Source of the DNA: Jeotgalibacillus aurantiacus | Lineage (GTDB): Bacteria > Bacillota > Bacilli > Bacillales > Jeotgalibacillaceae | Length of the DNA: 64,000 bases | Direction of reading: 5' to 3' | NCBI RefSeq assembly: GCF_020595125.1 | Contig: NZ_JACNMS010000003.1 | Coordinates: 496,001-560,000, forward strand | Shown: one piece after another, positions 9,138 to 17,255 of the stretch | Layout of the letters: each line of letters starts with the position of its first letter | Numbering within the stretch: the stretch's first letter is position 1 | Program-made: the position numbers and the translations under genes | The notes under the pieces: generated by a model | The model's database searches: none | Told to the model about the DNA's origin: nothing | What the model saw: only the letters and a program-made list of their open reading frames with translations

Positions 9138-9850
9138 AATTCATCACAATTATACCTGTCATACTATTTGCTTGTTTACTTTATTTTCTTGTGAAAAGAT
9201 TTAAAAAACCAAGAGTTGGAGTAAGTCGTATCCCCGTAAAGTATATGCTCGGATCATATGCACTGATTTTAATCATAACCATGATCTTCTATTACGCGAG
9301 TGAAGGAACTGAGTCATCAGCTCAAACATACAATTCCCTTCATGTAGATGAAATGCAAAACTCGACATTACAGGAACAGGCCATGAACAGAAACTTTGAG
9401 AAAATTGATGAGAAATACTTCAAGGGACAGGAAAGGATTGAGTTGCAAACAGAGACATTGGAGCTTAAAGATTCAACTGGGATTTATACTTCTCACAATC
9501 ACACCATTATTATCACAGAAGAATCCGGACTGGATGCGGAGATACTAATTGACACCTATGCAACTCCTTTCTTAGTAAATGGAGTTGATGTCTCAGAAGA
9601 CTTTTGGAAAAGTGAATTCACTTACTCACAGGGAACAATGATTCTGAAAATCCCTGAACAGTCTCACATTGATTTAGAGTACGCTCAATTCACCCCATCA
9701 ATCGTCAATGAACAATTCATGGATAGCGACCCGCATATATTATCCAATATGAACTTCAGAGAAGGCCTAACAATTTACCACCTTCAAATTCCGGAAAGTC
9801 TGGAACTGAAATACGACGAAAACGATCCAATTTATCAATTTGAGCAATAA
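9131..9850 (+). CDS. Membrane-anchored protein of unknown function
   Basis: 239 aa. Two hydrophobic segments (about residues 3-20 and 37-54) precede a largely hydrophilic domain predicted outside the cell, with alternating beta-like stretches and acidic patches. I recognise no domain. It is the fourth gene of the GntR-ABC unit and overlaps the permease by 7 nt, so it probably works with that transporter, perhaps as an extracellular accessory or sensor. No terminator is obvious at its end. Confidence 0.65.
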   Translation: MVEFITIIPVILFACLLYFLVKRFKKPRVGVSRIPVKYMLGSYALILIITMIFYYASEGTESSAQTYNSLHVDEMQNSTLQEQAMNRNFEKIDEKYFKGQERIELQTETLELKDSTGIYTSHNHTIIITEESGLDAEILIDTYATPFLVNGVDVSEDFWKSEFTYSQGTMILKIPEQSHIDLEYAQFTPSIVNEQFMDSDPHILSNMNFREGLTIYHLQIPESLELKYDENDPIYQFEQ

Positions 9851-9943
9851 AAATCTAATACATCATTCAACTGAAGAACATCCAGTTTAATTTTTGAACT
9901 AAAAGTTATTCGGAATATTAGATTTTGATTGAAGTGTTCCCAA

Positions 9944-10058
9944 GGTCAGGAGGCCCCCGAAGACTCCTACGGCAGAGGAGCGACAGGTGAGACAGCGTAG
10001 CGCAAAGCGCTAGCTGGCTCACCGCGCGGCCGTGGAAAGCGAAGGGGGCCTCCTGACC
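9944..10058. repeat. Dispersed intergenic repeat, copy E2
   Basis: Core as in E1 (GACAGGTGAGACAGCG ... GCTGGCTCACCGCGCGGCC). It is bounded by a perfect 15-bp inverted repeat, GGTCAGGAGGCCCCC at 9944-9958 and its complement at 10044-10058. The arm sequence differs from that of other copies although it still pairs within this copy. It lies just upstream of the metY promoter. Confidence 0.85.
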
Positions 10059-10113
10059 AATTTTCTAAACAGAAATAAATTAAAAACCAATAAATAAAAT
10101 ATTCAGAAAAAGG

Positions 10114-10142
10114 TTGACTTCTGTTTCCAACCGCTCTATAAT
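10114..10142 (+). promoter_or_regulatory. Sigma-A promoter of metYX
   Basis: TTGACT (10114-10119), 17-nt spacer, TATAAT (10137-10142). It lies about 50 nt upstream of the S-box aptamer. Confidence 0.85.
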
Positions 10143-10192
10143 CCTCAACAAGAGATTAACATCAATGCATACCAAAACCATAACTTAATAAA

Positions 10193-10347
10193 CTCTTATC
10201 CAGAGTGGCGGAGGGACTAGGCCCTGCGATGCCCGGCAACCAACGAGTCAGCCTTGACTTGGAAAGGTGCTAATTCCTACAGATCGGACTGATCTGAAAG
10301 ATAAGAGGAGGATCAAAACCCTCTTCTTATGAAGGGGGTTTTTCTTT
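10193..10347 (+). ncRNA. SAM riboswitch (S-box) with terminator
   Basis: The aptamer spans 10193-10307. Closing stem CTCTTATC / GATAAGAG, then AGAGTGGCGGAGGGAC, GCCCGGCAACC and the GGAAAGGTGCTAATTCC hairpin match the S-box class. It is followed by an intrinsic terminator at 10317-10347 (AACCCTCTTC / GAAGGGGGTT, then T-run). The P1 3' strand and following AGGAGG can pair with the terminator's left side as an antiterminator. With SAM bound, transcription of metYX should stop. Confidence 0.95.
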
Positions 10348-10419
10348 TCCCTCTTCTCCTTTATCCCTTTACCGCAGCCACTCGACAACTTATTCAACCA
10401 CTAAAGGAGAGATTTGATC

Positions 10420-11721
10420 ATGACAAACGAAAACCCGCAGTACAATATTGAAACGTTATTATTACACGGTGCTACTGAAGCGGATCCAACGACTGGTTCA
10501 CGTGCGATTCCTGTTTATCAGACAACGTCGTATGTGTTTGACAGTGCTGAGCATGCGCAGAAGCTGTTTTCTTTAGAAGAGGCAGGCAATATTTATACGC
10601 GTATCGGAAATCCGACGGTTGCTGCGTTTGAGAACAGGATTGCTCTTTTAGAAGGCGGAGTGGGGGCTGTTGCTGTTTCGTCCGGAATGGCTGCGATCAC
10701 CTATGCAGTGTTGAATCTGGCGAGTGCAGGTGATGATATTGTCGCAGCTACGAACTTATACGGTGGAACCTATAATTTATTTGCGCAAACGTTGCCCCGT
10801 TATGGCGTCAATGTAACGTTTGTTGATGTATCGGATCCTGAAAATGTCCGAAAAGCCATTGGTCCGAAAACGAAGGCAGTGTTTGCTGAAGTGATTGGAA
10901 ATCCGAGCCTGCATGTGCTTGATACGGAAGCGGTAGCGAAGGTGGCTCATGAAGAAGGGGTTCCGCTTATTGTGGACAGCACGTTTGCGACTCCTTATTT
11001 GAATAAACCATTTGAGCATGGGGCCGATATTGTTGTTCACTCGGCAACGAAATGGATCGGTGGTCATGGTACGACAATCGGTGGTGTTGTGGTGGATGCC
11101 GGGAAGTTTAATTATGATAACGGCCGTTTCCCGGATTTTACAACGCCGGACCCAAGCTATAACGGACTGCGTTTTGTTGATTTGGAGGAAGCGGCTTTTA
11201 TTGCTAAGCTTCGGGTCAACCTGCTGCGTGATACCGGAGCGTGCCTGAGTCCGCAAAATGCATTCTATTTATTACAGGGGCTTGAAACGTTGCATTTACG
11301 CCTCGAACGACATGTTGAAAACGCTCAGAAGGTCGCTGACTATCTTGCAGCGCATCCTTCCGTAGATTGGGTTCAGTACCCTGGACTCGAAAATCACCCT
11401 TCACATGAGCTGGCGAAAAAATATTTCCCTAAAGGTCCAGGCTCAATCATTGTGTTCGGGATTAAAGGCGGACGTGAGGCAGGAAGAAAAGTCATCGACA
11501 ACACAAAGCTTTGGTCCCATGTAGCCAATGTTGGAGATGCGAAATCACTGATCATTCATCCGGCTACAACCACACACGCCCAGCTTAGAGGGGCAGATCT
11601 TGAAGCTGCCGGCGTCAAAGAGGAGCAGATTCGACTTTCAGTGGGAATCGAATCAGTGGAAGATCTCATCAATGATTTAAATCAGGCGATTGAGAAATCA
11701 GCAGTTCCTGCACATTCATAA
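10420..11721 (+). CDS. metY: O-acetylhomoserine sulfhydrylase MetY
   Basis: PLP enzyme of 433 aa that makes homocysteine from O-acetylhomoserine and sulfide (direct sulfhydrylation), cytosolic. PLP-lysine motif HSATKWIGGHG lies near residue 210, with SSGMAAI and YTRIGNPT as in Cys/Met-metabolism enzymes. The ATG at 10420 follows AAAGGAGA by 9 nt; an upstream in-frame TTG is less likely. It stands downstream of the SAM riboswitch and is followed at once by metX, which supplies its substrate. Confidence 0.95.
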   Translation: MTNENPQYNIETLLLHGATEADPTTGSRAIPVYQTTSYVFDSAEHAQKLFSLEEAGNIYTRIGNPTVAAFENRIALLEGGVGAVAVSSGMAAITYAVLNLASAGDDIVAATNLYGGTYNLFAQTLPRYGVNVTFVDVSDPENVRKAIGPKTKAVFAEVIGNPSLHVLDTEAVAKVAHEEGVPLIVDSTFATPYLNKPFEHGADIVVHSATKWIGGHGTTIGGVVVDAGKFNYDNGRFPDFTTPDPSYNGLRFVDLEEAAFIAKLRVNLLRDTGACLSPQNAFYLLQGLETLHLRLERHVENAQKVADYLAAHPSVDWVQYPGLENHPSHELAKKYFPKGPGSIIVFGIKGGREAGRKVIDNTKLWSHVANVGDAKSLIIHPATTTHAQLRGADLEAAGVKEEQIRLSVGIESVEDLINDLNQAIEKSAVPAHS

Positions 11722-11738
11722 TGGAGGAGGAATCAGGA

Positions 11739-12812
11739 ATGGGAGAGACACCTGTGACAGAGAAAACGAGGCAGAGTGAGGGAACGGTTCATATTGGCTC
11801 ATTAGTGCTTGAGTCCGGAAAGATACTCCGCGACGTTTCTCTCCGCTATGAGCGGGCTGGAGATCCATTGCTTCCTGTTATCCTGATCTGTCATGCGCTA
11901 ACAGGTACTCATCAATCCTACGGTACAGAGGAAGATCCGGGGTGGTGGAGAGGCTTTATCTCAGAAGGCGGTTCTGTCGATCTGACAAAATTTCAGGTCA
12001 TTACTTTTAATGTGATCGGGGGATGCAGCGGTTCAACTGGGCCGGCTTCCCTCAATCCGGATAAAGAGCTGTACCGCTCGGATTTTCCCTTTGTATCCAT
12101 CAAAGATATGGTCAATGCACAGCATAAGGCATTGAACGAACTGGGCATCGGACATTTACACGGTGTCATTGGCGGATCGCTAGGCGGGATGCAGGTGCTG
12201 GAGTGGAGCGTATCGTATCCGGATTTTATGGATAAAATCGTTCTGCTTGCTGCGACACCGTCATTGAGTGATTACGGCATCGCTTTTAACAGAATCGGTA
12301 TTCATGCCATTGAAAATGACCCTGGATGGAACGGGGGAAATTATGATCAGGCTTCAGAGGTTAAAGGCTTTGAAGTAGCAAGAATGGTCGGCCTCGTTAC
12401 GTACCGGAGTCCAGCGCTTTTCACAGGACGTTTTAAACGGGAGGAAAAACCATCTGAGGAAGAACAGCCTTACTATCAGGTGGAATCGTATTTACGTTAT
12501 CAAGGTGAAAAAATCACGAAACGGTTTGATCCAAACAGTTACTTAACCCTTCTCTATGCCATGAACCATCATGATATTGGACGTGGCAGAGGCGGGATCG
12601 AGCAGGCAGCAGCACGAATTAAAGGCGAATTTTTAGGTGTAGGGTTTAAGGGAGATCTCCTTTATCCGCCGCAGGATATCAGACAGTTTGCGGCGCTGGT
12701 GGAAGGTGGGTCCTACCATGAAGTCGATACCCATTTTGGACATGACGGATTTTTAGTTGAATTTGATAAATGGGGTCCGTTGGTTAAACATCATTTTGAA
12801 AGTAAAGAATAG
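11739..12812 (+). CDS. metX: Homoserine O-acetyltransferase MetX
   Basis: Alpha/beta-hydrolase fold acetyltransferase, 357 aa, converting homoserine and acetyl-CoA to O-acetylhomoserine for MetY. Visible are NVIGGCSGSTGP, nucleophile GGSLGGMQ, a late catalytic Asp in DLLYPPQD and His in HFGHDGFL. The ATG at 11739 is preferred over 11721 because GGAGGAGG ends 8 nt before it. It is in one transcript with metY (17-nt gap) under S-box control. Confidence 0.93.
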   Translation: MGETPVTEKTRQSEGTVHIGSLVLESGKILRDVSLRYERAGDPLLPVILICHALTGTHQSYGTEEDPGWWRGFISEGGSVDLTKFQVITFNVIGGCSGSTGPASLNPDKELYRSDFPFVSIKDMVNAQHKALNELGIGHLHGVIGGSLGGMQVLEWSVSYPDFMDKIVLLAATPSLSDYGIAFNRIGIHAIENDPGWNGGNYDQASEVKGFEVARMVGLVTYRSPALFTGRFKREEKPSEEEQPYYQVESYLRYQGEKITKRFDPNSYLTLLYAMNHHDIGRGRGGIEQAAARIKGEFLGVGFKGDLLYPPQDIRQFAALVEGGSYHEVDTHFGHDGFLVEFDKWGPLVKHHFESKE

Positions 12813-12870
12813 GCAGTCCGGCTGCCTCTTTCTTTTAACTATAAAACAGAGTAAACAGGGAGGAATTATG

Positions 12871-13854
12871 ATGAATAGAAAAACAACAGGTCTTGTCTTA
12901 TCTTTAGCAGCAATTGGGGTCCTCGCTGGCTGCTCTGCAAATGCCAATTCTGATGAACAGCCAGATAAAATAACACTTGATTATGCCTATTACTCACCGA
13001 CAAGTCTTGTTCTGAAGGAGCAGGGACTGGTGGAAAAAGCACTGGAAGACGAAGGGATAGAAGTCGAGTGGGTGCTGAGCCAGGGAAGTAACAAGGCACT
13101 CGAGTTTCTCAATTCGCGGAGTGTGGATTTCGGCTCAACGGCTGGTGCTGCAGCACTGATTGCCAAATCAAACGGGTCGCCTATTGAGTCCGTTTATCTA
13201 TATGCCAAGCCTGAATGGACAGCACTTGTTGCGCCGGAAGGATCTGATATTGAAAGCGTGGAAGATCTAGCTGGCAAAAAGGTAGCGGCAACGCTTGGGA
13301 CGGATCCCTATATCTTTTTACTAAGAGCACTTGAGGAAGCGGGCCTGTCATCTGAAGACGTGGAAATCGTAAACCTGCAGCATGCTGATGGCGCCAATGC
13401 GTTGAGCTCAGGACAGGTGGATGCTTGGGCAGGACTTGATCCTCATATGGCAAGAGCAGAGCTGGATACAGGAGCAGAGCTGTTTTACCGTAATGCTGAT
13501 TTCAATACATACGGTACGCTGAATGTCCGGTCAGATTTTGCTGAGGATTACCCTGAGTTGGTGGAAACCGTGATTGAGCAATACGAGGTGGCTAGAGAAT
13601 GGACGATTGAAAATCCGGATGAAGCTGCGGCCATTCTGTCAGAAGAAGCGGATATGAACATTGAAGTAGCGAAAGCGAGTGTCGCACGTAATGATTTTTC
13701 AAATCCTGTCATTGGTTCAGAGCATACGGATGCGCTGATTGCAGCGGGTGAAGTGCTGAGAAATGAAGAGGTCATTGATGCAGATGCCGATGTGGAATCA
13801 CTCGTTAATGAGCTGTTAAATCCTTCATTTACAGAATCACTTGGATCTGAATAG
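12871..13854 (+). CDS. Sulfonate/nitrate-type ABC substrate-binding lipoprotein
   Basis: Binding protein of the SsuA/TauA/NMT1-like family, about 327 aa. It has an N-terminal signal and lipobox VLAGC, so it is anchored outside the membrane. Typical motifs are DYAYYSPTSLVLKEQG at the start of lobe 1 and VEDLAGKKVAATLGTDPYIFL. It is first of three importer genes that follow metYX with only 58 nt between. GGAGG precedes a double ATG (12868 and 12871). A sulfonate is a reasonable substrate given the methionine context; nitrate or another anion cannot be excluded. Confidence 0.85.
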   Translation: MNRKTTGLVLSLAAIGVLAGCSANANSDEQPDKITLDYAYYSPTSLVLKEQGLVEKALEDEGIEVEWVLSQGSNKALEFLNSRSVDFGSTAGAAALIAKSNGSPIESVYLYAKPEWTALVAPEGSDIESVEDLAGKKVAATLGTDPYIFLLRALEEAGLSSEDVEIVNLQHADGANALSSGQVDAWAGLDPHMARAELDTGAELFYRNADFNTYGTLNVRSDFAEDYPELVETVIEQYEVAREWTIENPDEAAAILSEEADMNIEVAKASVARNDFSNPVIGSEHTDALIAAGEVLRNEEVIDADADVESLVNELLNPSFTESLGSE

Positions 13855-13865
13855 GAGGTGCTTTT

Positions 13866-14648
13866 ATGAAGCAGGTCAATAAAAAGTTATCGATCGCTGG
13901 AATCGGACTCGTACTGCCCGTTTTGCTTCTGGTGATCTGGGAAGGGGCAGCCAGACTTGGATGGATTGAACCGTATCTCCTTCCCGCTCCTACAGTGGTC
14001 GTCACTTCTATTGTTGAAATGGCACAGGATGGGACGCTTTGGGGACATGTATCTATCACGCTGTACCGTGTGCTCATTGGGTTTTTGATCGGAACGGCTG
14101 CGGCGCTCGTGATCGGTTCAGCGGTTGGCTATTTCAAAAGGTTTGAACAGCTGATGGACCCGATTCTTCAGGCATTCCGATCCATCCCTTCACTGGCATG
14201 GGTGCCATTGTTTCTTTTATGGATGGGCATAGGGGAGCCGTCGAAGGTCACGCTGATTGCAGTCGGTGTCTTTTTTCCGGTTTATTTGAACATTGTCTCA
14301 GGCATCCAGGGTGTGGACAGAAAATTAATTGAAGTTGGGAAGGTGTACCGTTTCAGCTCTTTCCAGCTCGTCAAAAGAATTATCCTGCCAGCCTCGCTCC
14401 CATCCTTTTTAGTCGGTATCCGGAGCGGGCTTGGACTTGGCTGGATGTTCGTCGTGGCAGCTGAATTACTTGGGGCAAGCGAAGGTCTCGGTTATTTGCT
14501 CGTGCTCGGACAGAATACGTCATCTCCTGAACTGATTATTGCAAGTATTTTATTGTTTGCTGCATTAGGTAAAGGAACAGATGCCTTATTAAAGCAGGTG
14601 GAAGTCCGCTCGCTGAAGTGGCAGGATAATCTTCAAAATGCTCAATAA
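13866..14648 (+). CDS. ABC permease, SsuC/TauC family
   Basis: Membrane permease of 260 aa with about six hydrophobic segments and EAA-loop-like VYRFSSFQLVKRIILPASLP. It is typical in length for sulfonate/nitrate/taurine permeases. It starts 11 nt after the binding-protein gene behind AGGAGGT and is followed by the ATPase gene. It probably forms one importer with its neighbours, and may be co-regulated with metYX by read-through from the S-box promoter since no terminator is seen between them. Confidence 0.88.
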   Translation: MKQVNKKLSIAGIGLVLPVLLLVIWEGAARLGWIEPYLLPAPTVVVTSIVEMAQDGTLWGHVSITLYRVLIGFLIGTAAALVIGSAVGYFKRFEQLMDPILQAFRSIPSLAWVPLFLLWMGIGEPSKVTLIAVGVFFPVYLNIVSGIQGVDRKLIEVGKVYRFSSFQLVKRIILPASLPSFLVGIRSGLGLGWMFVVAAELLGASEGLGYLLVLGQNTSSPELIIASILLFAALGKGTDALLKQVEVRSLKWQDNLQNAQ

Positions 14649-14662
14649 CGAGGTGAGAACAT

Positions 14663-15406
14663 ATGCTGACAGTCAAGAAAGCATCAAAGTTATTTAAAGG
14701 TGGAACAGCCGGTTTTAAAGACGTCAGTTTTACGATACAAAAAGGCGAAATTGTCGGGATTCTCGGTACAAGTGGATGCGGGAAAAGTACGCTTCTGAGG
14801 GTGTTATCAGGTCTTGAGCAGTCAGACAGCGGAACCATTCATACCGGTGGAGAGCAGGGTGAGCATCAGGCAGGTGGAATGATTTTTCAGGAGCCGAGAT
14901 TAATGCCGTGGCTATCAGTTGAGGATAACGTGCTCTTTGGCTTTGGTCAGCCAAAAAAGCATACTGACAAAGCAGGTCATTATTTATCACTTGTTGGATT
15001 AAGTGATTTTGCCAAGTCACTGCCGCGCGACTTATCAGGCGGGATGGCGCAGCGGACTGCGATTGCCAGAGCCCTTGCATCACAACCCTCCGTATTGCTT
15101 TTAGACGAACCCTTCAGCGCACTGGATGCTTTTACAAAAATGCAGCTGCAGGATTTACTGCTTGATATTTGGAGTCAGGAAAAAACGACAATGGCCATTG
15201 TCACGCATGATATAGATGAAGCGCTCTACTTATGTGACAGAGTGCTCGTGATGAGCGGTCAACCAGGTACCATTGCTGCAGAATTGAAAATCAAACAGCC
15301 GAAGCCGAGGAGCCGCAGTGATATCAGCCTTGCCGTCTATAAAGAAAAAATCTTTTCCATTCTTGAAGGCACGAACGGCAAGACTAAAGCACAGACAGCA
15401 AAATAA
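14663..15406 (+). CDS. ABC ATPase, SsuB family
   Basis: ATPase subunit of 247 aa. It has Walker A GTSGCGKST, Q-loop MIFQEPRLMPW, signature LSGGMAQRTAIARA, Walker B LLLDEPFSALD and switch His in VTHDIDEAL. LSGGM and EPRLMPW are usual in the sulfonate/nitrate/taurine ATPase group. It is the last gene of the three-gene importer; the amidinohydrolase follows after 74 nt with its own ribosome site. Confidence 0.9.
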   Translation: MLTVKKASKLFKGGTAGFKDVSFTIQKGEIVGILGTSGCGKSTLLRVLSGLEQSDSGTIHTGGEQGEHQAGGMIFQEPRLMPWLSVEDNVLFGFGQPKKHTDKAGHYLSLVGLSDFAKSLPRDLSGGMAQRTAIARALASQPSVLLLDEPFSALDAFTKMQLQDLLLDIWSQEKTTMAIVTHDIDEALYLCDRVLVMSGQPGTIAAELKIKQPKPRSRSDISLAVYKEKIFSILEGTNGKTKAQTAK

Positions 15407-15480
15407 AATCCAGCTATTTCCGTTTAATCTCTTTTAAAAAAGGAATAATACACAAAAAGAGAAAATTCGGAGGACTGGAT

Positions 15481-16338
15481 ATGTTAATGGAACGAAAAGA
15501 GAGTAACAAACGTGCTGGCTGTGAAAACGAATATGGAACCCTCGAACGTGTATTAGTCTGTCCGCCGGCTTTTATGAAAATTGAAGAAGCAATAAATGAA
15601 ACACAGAAGCATTTTCTAAAAGACAATATTGACCAGGAAAAAGCGATGGAGCAGCATAAAGCTTTTATTCAGCTTCTCCATGAACATGGTGCGGACGTTG
15701 TTCAACTGCCGCCAATTTCCGCGTATCCGGAGCAGGTATTTACACGTGATATCGGCTTTACGATTGGAGATACCGTTTTTGTTTCGTCAATGGGTACAGA
15801 AATGAGAGATGGCGAGGAATCCATTCTGCTTGAGTGGCTGAGAGAATCAGGTGTGCCTCATAAGAAAATCAAAACATCTTCCATTGAAGGTGGGGATGTC
15901 GTCGTTGATGGAAAAACGGTCTGGGTAGGCATCAGCAGCCGCACTACTGTCGAAGCTGTTGAAGAATTACGCACCGCTCTGCCGGATTATGACATCATTG
16001 AAGTACCATTTGATTCACAATATCTGCATCTGGACTGTCTGTTCAACATTGTTTCAGAAAATGATGCCCTCATTTATAAAGAGGCATTTGATCAGAAAAC
16101 CATTGACCATTTTGCTGAAAAGTACGAGTTAATGATGGTGAATGATGATGAACAATTCACAATGGGTCCCAATGTTTTATCTATTGGAAATGATAAAGTC
16201 ATCAGCCTTCCGGTCAATAAAGAAGTAAATCGCAACCTGAAACGGGCAGGCTATGATGTTTTGGAACTCGATATCTCAGAGATTATCAAATCAGGCGGTT
16301 CATTCAGGTGCTGCACACTGCCTGTGAACCGCTCATGA
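15481..16338 (+). CDS. DDAH-like amidinohydrolase (YkgA family)
   Basis: 285 aa of the guanidine-modifying (pentein) fold, related to dimethylarginine dimethylaminohydrolase and B. subtilis YkgA. Family motifs are FTRDIGF near residue 82, SIEGGDVVVDG with the substrate-binding acidic residue, DCLFN with the catalytic His just before, and the C-terminal nucleophile Cys in GGSFRCCTLPV. It hydrolyses a guanidino or related substrate, not identified here. GGAGG lies 7 nt upstream of the ATG. It may be co-transcribed with the importer and ends at a terminator. Confidence 0.82.
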   Translation: MLMERKESNKRAGCENEYGTLERVLVCPPAFMKIEEAINETQKHFLKDNIDQEKAMEQHKAFIQLLHEHGADVVQLPPISAYPEQVFTRDIGFTIGDTVFVSSMGTEMRDGEESILLEWLRESGVPHKKIKTSSIEGGDVVVDGKTVWVGISSRTTVEAVEELRTALPDYDIIEVPFDSQYLHLDCLFNIVSENDALIYKEAFDQKTIDHFAEKYELMMVNDDEQFTMGPNVLSIGNDKVISLPVNKEVNRNLKRAGYDVLELDISEIIKSGGSFRCCTLPVNRS

Positions 16339-16340
16339 CA

Positions 16341-16374
16341 AACACCTCTCCACTTGATGTGGGGAGGTGTTTTA
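16341..16374 (+). terminator. Terminator after amidinohydrolase gene
   Basis: AACACCTCTCCAC / GTGGGGAGGTGTT stem (13 bp, one wobble) then TTTA. Confidence 0.85.
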
Positions 16375-16393
16375 TAGTTGTTGAATAGTAACC

Positions 16394-16431
16394 GTGCCGT
16401 TCCTTTTCGCGGACACGGAAAAGAACGGCAC
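16394..16431. repeat. Hairpin without T-run
   Basis: Inverted repeat GTGCCGTTCCTTTTC / GAAAAGAACGGCAC (14 bp with one bulge). It may be an extra transcript-end hairpin or a worn repeat-family end, since GTGCC/GGCAC termini recur in the dispersed repeats. Confidence 0.5.
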
Positions 16432-16483
16432 GGCACTCAGTGATAAATTGATAAATAGCCTTGTTTAGAGAAAGAGATTTTCA

Positions 16484-16606
16484 CAAAAATGTCCAAGCTT
16501 GGGTGCTAAGTGACCAAATAGCGAAGGAAAGTGACCAAGCCGGGGCGGAATGTGTCCAAATGACTTGCGAAAGTGACCAAATCAGCCGAAAAAGTGACCA
16601 AGCTCC
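16484..16606. repeat. 21-nt-period degenerate array C (6 units)
   Basis: Cores AGTGACCAAAT (first one ATGTCCAAG) align at 16491, 16512, 16533, 16554, 16575 and 16596, an exact 21-nt step. It lies between convergent genes (the amidinohydrolase and the 50-aa protein). Confidence 0.8.
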
Positions 16607-16625
16607 GCCTGCCTGCGCTTTTCTT

Positions 16626-16923
16626 GTCTAGCTCCACCGGGCAGGGACTAGCAAACTTCCCGTCCTCTCCTTCGATAAGTCAACATCAGCTCACTGCGTT
16701 CACCGTGTTTCCTTTATCTTCGTCGAGGCCGGTCCAGTTTGTACGTCCCTAAACGCCCGCTTCTGCTTTTCTATGTCTAGCTCCACCGGGCAGGGACTAG
16801 CAAACTTCCCGTCCTCTCGTTCGATAAGTCAACATCGGTTCACTTCGTTCACCGTGTTTCCTTTATCTTCGTCGAGGCCGGTCCAGTTTGTACGTCCCTA
16901 AACGCCCGCTTCTGCTTTTCTAG
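16626..16923. repeat. Tandem 149-bp repeat (copy E3)
   Basis: Two near-identical tandem copies, 16626-16774 and 16775-16923, each running GTCTAGCTCCACCGGGCAGG ... CGTCCCTAAACGCCCGC. They differ at only a few positions. The same module occurs inside E5 at about 33342-33490. The second copy reaches the stop codon of the small minus-strand gene. Confidence 0.85.
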
Positions 16924-17072
16924 GTCGCTGGCTGATCCGGCCCTTCCAGTTTCTTATCTTTTATCACTCCTGCATTTCTTTCTTTCCGGTCAACGGTGCC
17001 TTCTTCGTACATGCGCTGGATTTGTTCTTCAGCGAATGATTCTTCGATTTGTGTTTTCTTTTTATCGTTCAT
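16920..17072 (-). CDS. Small hydrophilic protein, unknown function
   Basis: 50 aa, highly charged, no membrane segment, predicted helical (TQIEESFAEEQIQRMYEEG). The ATG at 17072 follows AAGGAGGCGATTTATC on the minus strand, a good ribosome site. The frame is open further upstream but without another site. I do not recognise a family. Its 3' end abuts the tandem repeat E3. Confidence 0.6.
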   Translation of the reverse strand: MNDKKKTQIEESFAEEQIQRMYEEGTVDRKERNAGVIKDKKLEGPDQPAT

Positions 17073-17158
17073 GATAAATCGCCTCCTTTTTGAATTAGTA
17101 TCGTTAAAATGAGACCGATTATTCCTGAGGATGATTACTCTGAAATTTCTGTCAATAT

Positions 17159-17187
17159 TTGATTTCTTTTGTGAAAACGGATACAAT
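17159..17187 (+). promoter_or_regulatory. Promoter with overlapping cre site (acyl-CoA ligase)
   Basis: TTGATT (17159-17164), 17-nt spacer, TACAAT (17182-17187). GTGAAAACGGATACAA at 17171-17186 matches the CcpA cre consensus WTGNAARCGNWWWCAW at 15 of 16 positions and covers the -10, so catabolite repression is expected. Confidence 0.65.
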
Positions 17188-17255
17188 ACACCATATCTTT
17201 CAGGTTTTTCAAAAATGTTAAGGCAATCATAGAACGATCAAAAGGGGATGGGAAT

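Noticed and set aside
16626-16923. Insertion sequence or transposon
   Set aside because: No transposase frame; it is a short tandem module of the dispersed repeat family.
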